DNA of 64,000 nucleotides from Flavobacteriaceae bacterium R38 (lineage in GTDB: Bacteria; Bacteroidota; Bacteroidia; Flavobacteriales; Flavobacteriaceae): NCBI GenBank assembly GCA_009901575.1, contig WXYP01000002.1, positions 620,001 to 684,000 of the forward strand, in the 5' to 3' direction. Positions 1 through 9,250 of the stretch are shown piece by piece (positions within the stretch are counted from its first letter, which is position 1; each line of letters starts with the position of its first letter). The notes under the pieces are model-generated. The model did not search any database, was not told the DNA's origin, and saw only the letters and a program-made list of their open reading frames with translations. A program made the translations under genes and the position numbers.

Positions 1-1648
1 TATATGAAATACGTTCTTGAGGATAATTTGTTGGAACAGGAATATAAGTTGCTCCTGTTTTTAAGACGGCCAAGACACTGATCACATATTCCGGAGACCG
101 TTTAAGATAAATCGCAACATGACTCCCTTCTCCTATAGATTGCGACAGAAGGCAACGTGCTAACCGGTTCGCTTTATCGTTTAATTCCTTATACGTTAAA
201 AAACGTTCCTTATGACGCACACTTATCGCATCTGGAGTTTTTTCTGCCTGTTTTTCAATTTGACTTATCAGACAAGAATTATCTGTAATTTGTGTATCAG
301 TGTCATTAAAAACAGTTATCATTTGATGATACTCCTGATTCGAAAGTACAGGTTGGGCTAGTATCTCTTGATTTTTATTTTTAATAAAGGCGTCTAATAC
401 ATTAATAAAATGTTCTGGTATTACTTTTTGTAAATCTTCATTAAACACCTCATTATTAAGGTCAAAATACAATGAAAATTCTCCGGTATTGTGAAAATCC
501 TGTACATGTAATCGAAAATAATGTGCCGGGTCCTGATGCCCGGGATGCACCCATGAAGATGTTGTGTGAATCCCATTAAAATTTTCATGTACGGTATTTA
601 TATAATTGAAAAGAACATTAAAATTCCTGTTTAATCTGGTATTGGAAAGTCCGGGTTGTACGTGTTTTAGAAAATCATTAGTTCCTATTTGTATTCGTTT
701 CAATAAGGATAAAAAAGTATCGTTTTTTCTAACTGTTTCAGCAATTGGAAAAATCTCCACAAGATACCCGATCGTATCCTTAAAATCTCTTTTCATCCTA
801 TTGTGGGAAGGCGTTCCCACAGAAAAACTTTCTTGTCCGCTAACCCTATATAAATAAGCAAAAAGAGCAGTTAAAAAAACATTATATAGTGAAAGATCTA
901 ATGTCCATAACCGTATTCCTTTTTCGTTTGCTAATGCCTTGAGTTGATGGGATCGCTCTTTTCCGAGATTGACAACATGTCGTGTAGCTGCTGTTGATTG
1001 TTTTTTTGGAGTTTTATTCTGATACAATGCAAGCGTTGTAACATGTTCTTGCGCTTTTTCCTTCCAAAATTCTTTTTCTTTTACATAAGCCGATTCTGAT
1101 TGAGATTTTGCCTCAAAAGCTGTAAAATTACGATATGGTCCAATTGATACTGCCACTTCCTGGTCTTTATTGAGAAGTTTGGAATACAATTCGGATACTT
1201 TTGAAAAAAGAACTGCTTTACTCCAGGCATCGGTAATTAGGTGATGCTGATTGAAATACCATATATAATGTTCTGCATTTATTTTAATAAGCACACTATC
1301 ATAAAGACATTTAGACAAGTCAAAAAGCTGTTTTTTACGTTCAGTTTCCCATTTATTATATGTTTCTATCGGATTTTGATGTTGAGAATGATCTACAAAC
1401 ATCATCTCACCAGGCATCTCACCCTTTATCTTTTGATAGGGTTGTCCTTTTTCTTCGTAAAAAGTGAATTGTAATGCCTCACTGTTTTGTGCAACAATTT
1501 CAAATGCTTTTTTAAAAAAATCTACTTCAATTTCTCCGTAAATATCATAACGCATGACCATATTGTACAACGGACTGGAAGGGGCTAGTTTTTGCCCTAT
1601 CCAAAGTAAAGATTGACTCTGAGTTAATGATATAGGAGTAGATTCCAT
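1..1648 (-). CDS. NRPS, condensation-adenylation start (partial, runs off left edge)
   Basis: Non-ribosomal peptide synthetase whose 3' part lies outside the window; about 549 residues are visible. A condensation domain fills roughly residues 5-430, with the active-site motif HHLITDAWS at 135-143 (HHxxxD intact). An adenylation domain begins near residue 450 and breaks off at its early core motif (TGATYIPVPTNYPQERISY at the very edge). The ATG at 1648 lies only 7 nt after the carrier-protein stop, so it is the last visible gene of a minus-strand operon with the starter enzymes. From family knowledge, this C domain should condense the acyl group held on the upstream carrier protein with the amino acid chosen by its own A domain. 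The substrate cannot be read because the A4-A5 region is missing. Confidence 0.93.
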   Translation of the reverse strand, partial: MESTPISLTQSQSLLWIGQKLAPSSPLYNMVMRYDIYGEIEVDFFKKAFEIVAQNSEALQFTFYEEKGQPYQKIKGEMPGEMMFVDHSQHQNPIETYNKWETERKKQLFDLSKCLYDSVLIKINAEHYIWYFNQHHLITDAWSKAVLFSKVSELYSKLLNKDQEVAVSIGPYRNFTAFEAKSQSESAYVKEKEFWKEKAQEHVTTLALYQNKTPKKQSTAATRHVVNLGKERSHQLKALANEKGIRLWTLDLSLYNVFLTALFAYLYRVSGQESFSVGTPSHNRMKRDFKDTIGYLVEIFPIAETVRKNDTFLSLLKRIQIGTNDFLKHVQPGLSNTRLNRNFNVLFNYINTVHENFNGIHTTSSWVHPGHQDPAHYFRLHVQDFHNTGEFSLYFDLNNEVFNEDLQKVIPEHFINVLDAFIKNKNQEILAQPVLSNQEYHQMITVFNDTDTQITDNSCLISQIEKQAEKTPDAISVRHKERFLTYKELNDKANRLARCLLSQSIGEGSHVAIYLKRSPEYVISVLAVLKTGATYIPVPTNYPQERISY

Positions 1649-1655
1649 TTTTTAA

Positions 1656-1904
1656 TTATGCTGATGGTATTACTTTAGTTTTTAAATAATCTGTGATATG
1701 CATTATGGTCATAAAATTTTCAATAATGAGATCTTCGGGTGGTACCTGAATCTTAAATTCAGATTCTATAAACCCTATAAGTTTCATCATTCCTAAAGAA
1801 TCTATGATTCCGCCTCCAAGGAGGTCGTCATGAATATCTAGTTCTTCATCTAATTCTTCATTGATCAATTCTACCGAGATATAATTTATTAATTGTTGTT
1901 GCAT
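1656..1904 (-). CDS. Stand-alone acyl/peptidyl carrier protein (PltL/PigG-like)
   Basis: An 82-residue discrete carrier protein. The phosphopantetheine attachment motif is GGGIIDSLGMMKL, with the modified serine at residue 36. The rest has the acidic four-helix carrier-protein pattern. It lies 14 nt after the adenylation gene and 7 nt before the NRPS gene, so it most likely receives the aminoacyl group from that enzyme and hands it, after oxidation, to the first condensation domain. The order dehydrogenase, adenylase, carrier is what is seen for prolyl starter units in pyoluteorin, prodiginine and related pathways. The carrier function is clear; the prolyl cargo is inference. Confidence 0.9.
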   Translation of the reverse strand: MQQQLINYISVELINEELDEELDIHDDLLGGGIIDSLGMMKLIGFIESEFKIQVPPEDLIIENFMTIMHITDYLKTKVIPSA

Positions 1905-1918
1905 GATTTCTGTTCTGT

Positions 1919-3481
1919 TTATGCTAAAATTTCTTTGATTTTATTTCTGTTTATTTTCCCTGAACTTGTCCTTGGAAATGCATTGAGTACATGAACTTTA
2001 TTAGGTACTGCATAGTGAGGTAAATATGATTTACAATACGTAATCAAGTCTGAATTTTTTATTTCAGATTCAGAATTTAATAGGACGACAGCCATGAGTT
2101 GCTTGTCATCATTGCCATTATCAACCAAAATCACAGCTGCCTCCTCTACTTCCTGATGTTTAACTAGTGTATTTTCTATTTCATCTAATTCTATGCGATA
2201 TCCTCTTATCTTAACTTGTCTGTCATTTCTTCCCAGAAAAAGTAATTCTCCTTTTTCATTTTCACGTACCAAATCTCCGGTACGATAAAAAACACGTTCT
2301 ATTCCCGGGGCTATAATTTCTTTAAAGAGAGATTTTTGTGTCAATGCTTCATTGTTCCAGTATCCTTTCATCATGGTTGATGATCGAATCACTAACGAAC
2401 CTGGTTGTTCTTTTGAAACTTCCTGATCGTTTTCATCTAAGATCCTATATTCAGTATTTCCCCAAACCTCTCCTATCGGAATAGGTTCATTTGATTTTGG
2501 AGGGGTTTCTAAATGATAAAAAGTACATTGATTAACTTCTGTAGGCCCGTATATGTTACTAAACTTAGCTTTTGGCCAACATTTCATCAATGCTTTCAAG
2601 TATTTTGTCACAAACACTTCCCCTGCAAATAATACCCAACGTAATGAGTTTAAATTTCTCTTCTCTAATCCTCCGTATATTAATAATTGCACGAGAGCCA
2701 GCGGTACTGAGTACCAAACCGATATTCTTTCATTTTCCATAAGTTCTGCAAGACTTAATGGAAGTTTTGTATGAGCATCCGGGACAATCACTGTAGTTGC
2801 GCCCGCTAATGGAGCTGAAAAATATCCAAAAGTGGAGACATCAAAATGCAATGGAGCATGATTTCCTACTTTATCTTCACTTGTCAATCCATACATATCT
2901 GCCGAAAGCTTTGCATAACTCAAACCGCTGTAGTGAGTGTGCATAATACCTTTTGGTGTTCCGGTAGAACCTGATGTGTAAATAATATAAGCCAGGTCGT
3001 CTTCCAGAATCGTTACCGTTTTGAATTCATTTAAGGAAATTGCATAAATTTCTTCCCATGAAAAAGAAGAAATAGACGGAAGTTCTGTAGTAGTTCCGAT
3101 AATAGATTTTAAACCGGATTCCTGTAGCGTTAACTTTGTAATCTTCTTTGTTTGAGTTGGTGTTGTTACCAAATGTTCAATACCACAATCTTGTATGACA
3201 AATAAAGTCCTGGACTGAGGTGCAAACGGATCCAGTGGAACATATGCAGCTCCCGACTTCATAATCCCATAAATTGCAATAGCAGTTTCCAGGCATCTGT
3301 GCATATAAACTCCGACCCTATCTCCTTTTCTAACTCCTGAAGCGGTTAAATGTTTTGCAAGCTGATTCATTTTAACCTCAATTTCTGAGTAGGTCAATGA
3401 CTGATTAGCAAAACGAAAAGCTTCATTATCAGGAAATAATTTTGCGGAGTTTTCTATAAGATGTGGTAACGTGTAAATCAT
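1919..3481 (-). CDS. Stand-alone amino acid adenylation enzyme (possible L-prolyl-AMP ligase)
   Basis: A 520-residue ANL-superfamily enzyme with the full set of adenylation core motifs: TSGSTGTPKG near 169-178, NIYGPTEVN, YRTGDLV, GRNDRQVKIRGYRIEL and the C-terminal lysine motif RTSSGKINRNK. It has no carrier or condensation domain, so it loads a carrier in trans, most simply the 82-residue protein encoded just downstream. Aligning by eye to GrsA, the ten pocket positions read D-V-F-L-L-A-I-Q-C-K, a mainly hydrophobic pocket. With the neighbouring acyl-CoA-dehydrogenase-like gene this suggests a proline-activating PltF/RedM/PigI-type enzyme, but other small hydrophobic substrates are not excluded. 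It may also be a candidate for loading the A-less terminal module at 12023-14437. Confidence 0.88.
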   Translation of the reverse strand: MIYTLPHLIENSAKLFPDNEAFRFANQSLTYSEIEVKMNQLAKHLTASGVRKGDRVGVYMHRCLETAIAIYGIMKSGAAYVPLDPFAPQSRTLFVIQDCGIEHLVTTPTQTKKITKLTLQESGLKSIIGTTTELPSISSFSWEEIYAISLNEFKTVTILEDDLAYIIYTSGSTGTPKGIMHTHYSGLSYAKLSADMYGLTSEDKVGNHAPLHFDVSTFGYFSAPLAGATTVIVPDAHTKLPLSLAELMENERISVWYSVPLALVQLLIYGGLEKRNLNSLRWVLFAGEVFVTKYLKALMKCWPKAKFSNIYGPTEVNQCTFYHLETPPKSNEPIPIGEVWGNTEYRILDENDQEVSKEQPGSLVIRSSTMMKGYWNNEALTQKSLFKEIIAPGIERVFYRTGDLVRENEKGELLFLGRNDRQVKIRGYRIELDEIENTLVKHQEVEEAAVILVDNGNDDKQLMAVVLLNSESEIKNSDLITYCKSYLPHYAVPNKVHVLNAFPRTSSGKINRNKIKEILA

Positions 3482-3501
3482 AATTAAAATTATTTAGAAG
3501 C

Positions 3502-4653
3502 TTAAAGCCCCATAAGTTCTGCAATTATATTGCGTTGTATATCGGATGTACCTGCGTAGATAACACCTCCTACAGCATCTCTTAAATTTCTTTCTATTTC
3601 ATTTTGTGACATATATCCGTTCCCTCCATAGTTTCTGATCGTATCAATACTAGATGAGAGAAAACTTTCACTTAATTGCAATTTTAGCAGCGCTGCTTCC
3701 ATCATAGCCGATTTTCCCTGGCTTTTTAACCACGCTACTTTATAGAGTATCAATCTCGACGTTTCCAATCTCAGTTTCATGTCTGCAATCCTGTTGGAAA
3801 CCGATTGAAATTTTCCGATAGATTGCCCGAACTGCTTCCTGTTTTTAACAAAATCTATGGTTTCTTCCAGTTGACGCTCCATAGCTCCCAATTGGCTGGC
3901 AAGAATACTGCATCTGTCATATTCTAAAGAGTGATTTGTAATACTCCATCCGGCACCTTCTTTTCCTAATCGGTTTTCTTCGGGAATAAAACAATCTTTA
4001 AAATGAAGTTCTCCTATCGGAACAGTACGCATTCCCATCTTTTCCATATTCGAACTTGTAGAAAATCCTTTGGTTCCTCTTTCAACAATAAAAGCACTCA
4101 TCCCCCATTTTCCCAATTTTGGATTTGTCATCGCAAATACCAGTGCTATGTCAGCTACAGGAGCTAGTGTAATGAGGCGTTTATGTCCGTTAATTATATA
4201 TCCACCGTCCACTTTTTCTGCAACAGTTTCCATATTAAAAACATCAGACCCTGCATTAGTTTCGGTAAGTGCATGGCATCCAATCCATTTTCCGGATGCC
4301 AAAGCAGGTAAATATTTATTTCTTTGATCTTCGTTTCCAAAATGTGCAATGGGTAATTGCACTGTCCACATTTGAGCATTGATTGAAAAAGGCAATCCGT
4401 TATCATTACATCCATATCCTAAACCTTCCATAGCAAATGTAACTCCCAGGACACCAACATCATCTAAGGTACCACCATAAGCATTCGGAATTGATAAGTT
4501 CTGAATTCCAAAATCGGCACACTTTTGCCAATCTTCTCTGGAAAAGGCACAGTTTTTATCTTGATCCAGGTAAGATTTATTCAAGTGCTCTTGCGCAAAC
4601 TTTACAACTTTATTTTTTAATTCTACTTGTGAATCGTCCCAAGAAAAATTCAT
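3502..4653 (-). CDS. Acyl-CoA-dehydrogenase-fold flavoprotein, likely aminoacyl-carrier dehydrogenase (PltE/RedW/PigA-like)
   Basis: A 383-residue full-length acyl-CoA dehydrogenase family flavoprotein: an N-terminal helical part with SIPNAYGGT, a middle beta domain with TETNAGSD, and a C-terminal FAD part with RKQFGQSIGKFQSV, NYGGNGYM and GTSDIQRNII. It is first in an operon with a stand-alone adenylase and a carrier protein. In pyoluteorin, prodiginine and aminocoumarin pathways such a trio converts L-proline to pyrrolyl-2-carboxyl-S-carrier; the anatoxin pathway uses a related enzyme to make a pyrroline. The base position used by isovaleryl-CoA dehydrogenase aligns with Asp246 (EYDR at 244-247), while the alternative position in YAGTSD is Ala. 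The flavoprotein family is certain; the prolyl substrate is inferred. Confidence 0.85.
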   Translation of the reverse strand: MNFSWDDSQVELKNKVVKFAQEHLNKSYLDQDKNCAFSREDWQKCADFGIQNLSIPNAYGGTLDDVGVLGVTFAMEGLGYGCNDNGLPFSINAQMWTVQLPIAHFGNEDQRNKYLPALASGKWIGCHALTETNAGSDVFNMETVAEKVDGGYIINGHKRLITLAPVADIALVFAMTNPKLGKWGMSAFIVERGTKGFSTSSNMEKMGMRTVPIGELHFKDCFIPEENRLGKEGAGWSITNHSLEYDRCSILASQLGAMERQLEETIDFVKNRKQFGQSIGKFQSVSNRIADMKLRLETSRLILYKVAWLKSQGKSAMMEAALLKLQLSESFLSSSIDTIRNYGGNGYMSQNEIERNLRDAVGGVIYAGTSDIQRNIIAELMGL

Positions 4654-4993
4654 AATGGTATCAGGAATTGATTATTGTTATTCTTTTTTACACTTACGAT
4701 ATTTCATTCAAAGTGGTTTTATTTTTTTAACCAACTCTTTTAATTACGTATAGTTAATAACATCCTCAAAACATCGTAATAAATTAAAAATCAACAATTT
4801 AATAAAACAACCGTCAATACTTTCTTTTTCATATATGTTTATTCGGCAATACAGTTTAATACCCCATTTTTTATTTAAAACATGAATTTGTGAAACCGCT
4901 ATTTCTTTTTTCTCGTATATGCTCCAGAACAAAATAATATTAATCTTAACAAGTAGTATTTACACAATAAGCTTGTTCATTTAATTTAAATTA
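4654..4993. other. 340-nt divergent intergenic region between the two NRPS operons
   Basis: This gap separates the minus-strand starter operon from the plus-strand NRPS operon and must carry both promoters. It is very AT-rich. A 62-codon minus-strand frame (4744-4932) resembles nothing I know and I do not call it. A weak inverted repeat, AACAAG at 4948-4953 and CTTGTT at 4972-4977, lies just before the HupE-like gene and could be an operator. No clear TAnnTTTG box was found on either strand. Confidence 0.5.
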
Positions 4994-6223
4994 ATGAGAA
5001 CAAAAATTTTACAAATCCTTTTGGTTTTAATATTCATAATTCCAAATATTTTAGATGCTCATGCAACTAATCAGAGTTACATTTTTCTAAGGATTTCTGA
5101 AGCAACAGGATTAGACGGACGTTATGAAATTCAGGTCAGAGATTTAAATAAAGTATTTGGCTGGGATTATAAAAATGACACGGAAGAAAGTGTGTTTGAA
5201 CCTTATCTTCCTCAAATACAAGAATATCTTTTAGAACATTCCGATTTCAATTCTGTTCTGGGTAAGCACAAAGTCACCTTTACAGGTTTCTCTATTTTAA
5301 GGCTTGCTGATGGAGACTATGCACAATTCCATTTTGAATTGGATAATGATGAAGTTTCACCTGAAGAATTAGATGTTACTTACAGTGCTGTATTTGATAG
5401 TGACAATACGCATAAAGGTTTTTTAATTGTAGAAAGCAACTGGAAAGCCGGGATCATCAATAATGAAAGAATGATTGCTTTGGATTTTACTCCAAGCAAA
5501 ACAACATCTACCCTTTCACTAACTGATTCTTCTGTCTGGAGAGGATTCATGGCGATGGTAAGACAAGGGGTATGGCATATATGGATAGGTCTGGATCATA
5601 TTTTATTCTTATTGGCACTGATACTTCCTTCTGTAGTAAGAAGAATTAAGGAGCAAGAAAATAATAAGCTATTTGATTCCTGGACGCCAGAAGAGCGTTT
5701 TAAGCCGACACTTATGTATGTTTTAAAAGTTATTACTTTTTTCACAATAGCACACACCATTACTTTGAGTCTGGCAACATTAGAAATAGTAAACCTACCT
5801 TCTCAAATAGTAGAAACTATTATTGCCTTTTCAATAGGTCTGGCAGCGTTTCATAACATCCGCCCTATTTTTAAAGGAAAAGACTGGGTTATCGCCTTTA
5901 TCTTTGGTTTATTCCATGGTTTCGGTTTTGCAAGCGTTTTAGGAGATCTTGGTTTAACAGGAGAGTTTTTAACCATTTCCTTATTAGGATTCAACGTGGG
6001 AGTTGAAGTAGGTCAGTTAGCCATCATCTTTGCAATTTTCCCTATTCTGTTTTTAATCAGAAAAAGAAACGTATATCCTAAGGTACTAGTCTTCGGATCT
6101 CTTTTCTTAATCCTAATGTCAACGGTTTGGTGTGTTGAACGCATTTTTGATGTAGATACAGGAGTAGAAGGTAATTTTCTTGTCATACTACACGATACTG
6201 CAGTTTGGTTAGGTTTGAAATAA
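4994..6223 (+). CDS. HupE/UreJ_2-family membrane protein
   Basis: A 409-residue protein with a signal peptide (cleavage near LDAHA), an extracytoplasmic domain to about residue 170, and then about six or seven membrane segments. The membrane part carries the HupE/UreJ_2 hallmarks GLDHILFLLAL, AHTITLSLA, LFHGFGFASVLGDLG and FNVGVEVGQ. Characterised HupE/UreJ relatives are linked to nickel or cobalt handling, but the Bacteroidota subgroup with a large outer domain is not functionally assigned as far as I know. It is the first gene of the plus-strand run, 57 nt before the NRPS gene at 6281, so it is probably co-transcribed. A role in metal uptake, export or self-protection linked to the peptide is inference only. 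Confidence 0.8.
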   Translation: MRTKILQILLVLIFIIPNILDAHATNQSYIFLRISEATGLDGRYEIQVRDLNKVFGWDYKNDTEESVFEPYLPQIQEYLLEHSDFNSVLGKHKVTFTGFSILRLADGDYAQFHFELDNDEVSPEELDVTYSAVFDSDNTHKGFLIVESNWKAGIINNERMIALDFTPSKTTSTLSLTDSSVWRGFMAMVRQGVWHIWIGLDHILFLLALILPSVVRRIKEQENNKLFDSWTPEERFKPTLMYVLKVITFFTIAHTITLSLATLEIVNLPSQIVETIIAFSIGLAAFHNIRPIFKGKDWVIAFIFGLFHGFGFASVLGDLGLTGEFLTISLLGFNVGVEVGQLAIIFAIFPILFLIRKRNVYPKVLVFGSLFLILMSTVWCVERIFDVDTGVEGNFLVILHDTAVWLGLK

Positions 6224-6280
6224 AATTTTAAAACCCGTTTTATAAAAAGACCGTAAGTACTATTAAAATAAATTGTAAAA

Positions 6281-9226
6281 GTGGAACAGAACAAAGAGAA
6301 TTCAACCAGTAAAGGGTCACTATTAAGCAGGTGGAAGAATAAAAAAAAATTGGAAACTATCCCTCTTGTTTCTAAAATACAAAAAGCTCCACATGGGATA
6401 GATATCCCGCTTTCTAACGGACAAAAAAGATTGTGGTTTTTACAACAATTGCATCCTAATAATCCGTTCTATAATTATTCTGAGATCTATACCTTTAGAG
6501 GAATACTTGACATTGAAAATTTATCCAAAAGTTTACAGGGTATTTATGACGAACAAGATATTCTGCGGTCTACTTATCACATAAAAAATGGGAGCCCAAT
6601 ACAACAGATTGAGCCCATTTCAAAAATAAAGATTAATATAACAGATCTCAGTGAGCTAAAAAAAGATGAAGTTCAAAATAAATTAGAGCAGTTGTTTGAT
6701 GAGCAGGCTGGTACTCATTTTAATTTAAATACCGGGCCTTTAATAAAGTTTTCGCTGATAAAAATTGATGATTCACATCACAAAATGCAAGTTACTTTGC
6801 ATCATATTATTACAGATGAATGGTCAATGGATGTTTTTAGAGAAAAACTGGCCAAAAATTACAAGACACTCAGCTCTGCATTATCATTTCAATCAGAAGA
6901 CATAACGATACAGTATACAGATTATGCCTATGATCAACAGCAAAAAGATGTTAGTCAAGAACAGTTAGCTTACTGGAAACAAAAACTATCCGGAGATTTA
7001 CCGGTGTTAAATCTTCCTACCGACTTCCCAAGACCGGTAAATCCGTCATTCAAGGGAAAGTTAGTTACCGAAGTATTACCTGAACAGCTTTCCGGTGATA
7101 TACTTGAACTTTCAAAGGAGTTAAAGGTTACGCCTTATGTTTTATTACTGTCGGTTTACTATACGTTAATGTACAGGTATAGTGGCCAGAAAGATATCTT
7201 AATTGGTTCCCCTTTATCTAATCGTGACCATAAAAGTCTTGAGAAACTCATCGGTTTTTTTAATGATACTGTAGTTTTAAGAATAGGATTAAATTCGGAA
7301 ATGGCCTTTACAGATTTGGTCAAAGCAGTCAGAGAAGTAACTCTGGAAGCCTTTTCAAATAAAAATGTACCTTTTGATCTTTTAGTAAAGTCATTACAAC
7401 CTAATAGATCTCTAAGTACCAATCCATTTTTCCAGGTGATGTTTTTATACAATTCTGTATCTAATATCTCATCGTTTGGAGCTGACCTGGATTTTGAACA
7501 TCAAGTATATGCTGCCAATGCATCAAAATTTGACTTAACGCTATTTGTTAATGAAAAAAATGGAGTACTGAGTACTGCTTTTGAATATGCAACCGAATTA
7601 TTTACAGAACGTACTATAAAAAGGTTACAGGAGTATTTCAAACTCTTATTAGGAGGTATTCTCAAGGATCCAAAAACGGCACTTTCTGCTATTCCTATGC
7701 TAAGTCAGCAGGAAAAAGATGCGTTGTTAGAAAATCCGAAAACAAAAAATGAAAAAGTAACAGAGTATCAGGCTATACATGAAATCATTAAAGAAGTAGC
7801 TGATAAAAATCCTGATGGAAAAGCCGTTACGTTTAAAGATGCTTCTATTACATATAGAGAATTAGAAGAAAAAGCAAATAAGCTTGCTGGCATTATTAGC
7901 AACCAAGCTGATAGCAAAAGTAAAATTATCGGTTTATGTACAGAACGATCCATAGATATGATTGTGGGCTTATACGGTATTCTAAAAGCCGGATATGCCT
8001 ATTTACCTATTGACCCTGACTATCCAAAGCAACGTATCGATTATGTTTGTGAAGATGCAAATGTAACTACCGTAATTACTCAAAAAACACTTGTCAATCA
8101 TTTTAATACAAATGCCATAAACACAATATGTATTGATGATAGTCAAACACTGAATAATGATATAGTATATTCTCTCCCTGAAGTCAATAAAGATGATTTA
8201 GCCTATGTGATTTATACATCAGGCAGTACAGGAAAACCAAAAGGGGTACCAATAAGTCACAGCAATATTATTCATTCAACATTAGGACGACCGGAGTTTT
8301 ATAAAAATCAGCCTGAAGCGTTTTTATTATTGTCATCAATAGCGTTTGACAGCTCAAAAGCCGGAATCTTCTGGACATTATGTACAGGGGGAAACCTGGT
8401 TATAAGTGAAAAAAGAATCGAACAGGATATTGAAAAAATAGCTTCGGTTATTCAAAAAGATCATATCACACATACATTAATGCTTCCGTCGCTGTATAAG
8501 TTGGTTCTTGAGCATACAAATATTCAAAAATTAAAGAGTTTAAAAACTGTTATTGTAGCAGGAGAGGCTTGTACGCTTTCATTATGCGAAAAGCATTTTA
8601 CAACACTTCCTGAAGCGTCATTATATAACGAATATGGACCATCTGAAGCTACTGTTTGGTGCATAGCTCACAAAATAGAAGAAACAGATTTAAAATACGG
8701 AGTTATTCCAATAGGAAAAGCAGTCGCAGGTGCCAGAATATATTTGTTGGATGAAAATCAACACATGGTACCTTTAGGTAGTATTGGTGAGATTTATGTT
8801 GGAGGTTCCGGTCTGGCTAAAAGCTATTTGAATAACCATCAAATATCACAAAATGCATTTGTAAACAATTCGTTAAACACAGATGATAAAATCCTGTATA
8901 AGACAGGAGATTTGGGAAGGTATAGAGAAGATGGAAATATCGAATTTCTAGGCCGTGCAGATCAACAGGTAAAAATTAGAGGATACAGGGTAGAATTAAG
9001 TGAAATTGAAAATGTCATTGCTATACATCATTCGGTACAAAATGCTGTCGTCACTATTGAAACCTCAGATGAAACAGAAAATCTTAATGTATCAGACACA
9101 CCAGATGCAGAACAATTGTCAAAACTCTTAACGGCTTATTTAAGTGAAGAAGAAATTGACGAAATACTCCATTCTGTTTTCACAATAAAAGAAGAAGAAA
9201 AAAAATATTTACTAGAGCAGCTATAA
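6281..9226 (+). CDS. NRPS: condensation domain plus truncated adenylation domain (C-A N-terminal part)
   Basis: A 981-residue NRPS subunit. The GTG start is forced, because an in-frame stop lies at 6269-6271 and no ATG or TTG follows it. After a basic linker (residues 10-40) comes an LCL-like condensation domain (about 48-480; HHIITDEWS with HH at 174-175 and D179). An adenylation domain follows (TSGSTGKPKG near 646-655; NEYGPSEAT; YKTGDLG; GRADQQVKIRGYRVEL). It ends shortly after core motif A8; A9 and A10 are absent here and reappear at the start of the gene at 10033. By eye against GrsA the pocket reads D-S-A-L-I-A-E-V-W, which I cannot assign to an amino acid. The protein must pair with the other half to complete its A domain. 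No carrier domain is present. Confidence 0.93.
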   Translation: MEQNKENSTSKGSLLSRWKNKKKLETIPLVSKIQKAPHGIDIPLSNGQKRLWFLQQLHPNNPFYNYSEIYTFRGILDIENLSKSLQGIYDEQDILRSTYHIKNGSPIQQIEPISKIKINITDLSELKKDEVQNKLEQLFDEQAGTHFNLNTGPLIKFSLIKIDDSHHKMQVTLHHIITDEWSMDVFREKLAKNYKTLSSALSFQSEDITIQYTDYAYDQQQKDVSQEQLAYWKQKLSGDLPVLNLPTDFPRPVNPSFKGKLVTEVLPEQLSGDILELSKELKVTPYVLLLSVYYTLMYRYSGQKDILIGSPLSNRDHKSLEKLIGFFNDTVVLRIGLNSEMAFTDLVKAVREVTLEAFSNKNVPFDLLVKSLQPNRSLSTNPFFQVMFLYNSVSNISSFGADLDFEHQVYAANASKFDLTLFVNEKNGVLSTAFEYATELFTERTIKRLQEYFKLLLGGILKDPKTALSAIPMLSQQEKDALLENPKTKNEKVTEYQAIHEIIKEVADKNPDGKAVTFKDASITYRELEEKANKLAGIISNQADSKSKIIGLCTERSIDMIVGLYGILKAGYAYLPIDPDYPKQRIDYVCEDANVTTVITQKTLVNHFNTNAINTICIDDSQTLNNDIVYSLPEVNKDDLAYVIYTSGSTGKPKGVPISHSNIIHSTLGRPEFYKNQPEAFLLLSSIAFDSSKAGIFWTLCTGGNLVISEKRIEQDIEKIASVIQKDHITHTLMLPSLYKLVLEHTNIQKLKSLKTVIVAGEACTLSLCEKHFTTLPEASLYNEYGPSEATVWCIAHKIEETDLKYGVIPIGKAVAGARIYLLDENQHMVPLGSIGEIYVGGSGLAKSYLNNHQISQNAFVNNSLNTDDKILYKTGDLGRYREDGNIEFLGRADQQVKIRGYRVELSEIENVIAIHHSVQNAVVTIETSDETENLNVSDTPDAEQLSKLLTAYLSEEEIDEILHSVFTIKEEEKKYLLEQL

Positions 9227-9250
9227 CGTATTAAAAAAGAAAAAACTGCT

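Noticed and set aside
606-857. 83-codon plus-strand frame inside the NRPS at the left edge
   Set aside because: It is antisense to a clear condensation domain and has no recognisable content.
4744-4932. 62-codon minus-strand frame in the divergent NRPS promoter region
   Set aside because: No recognisable family, no start signals, biased AT-rich composition, and it would fill the space needed for two promoters.
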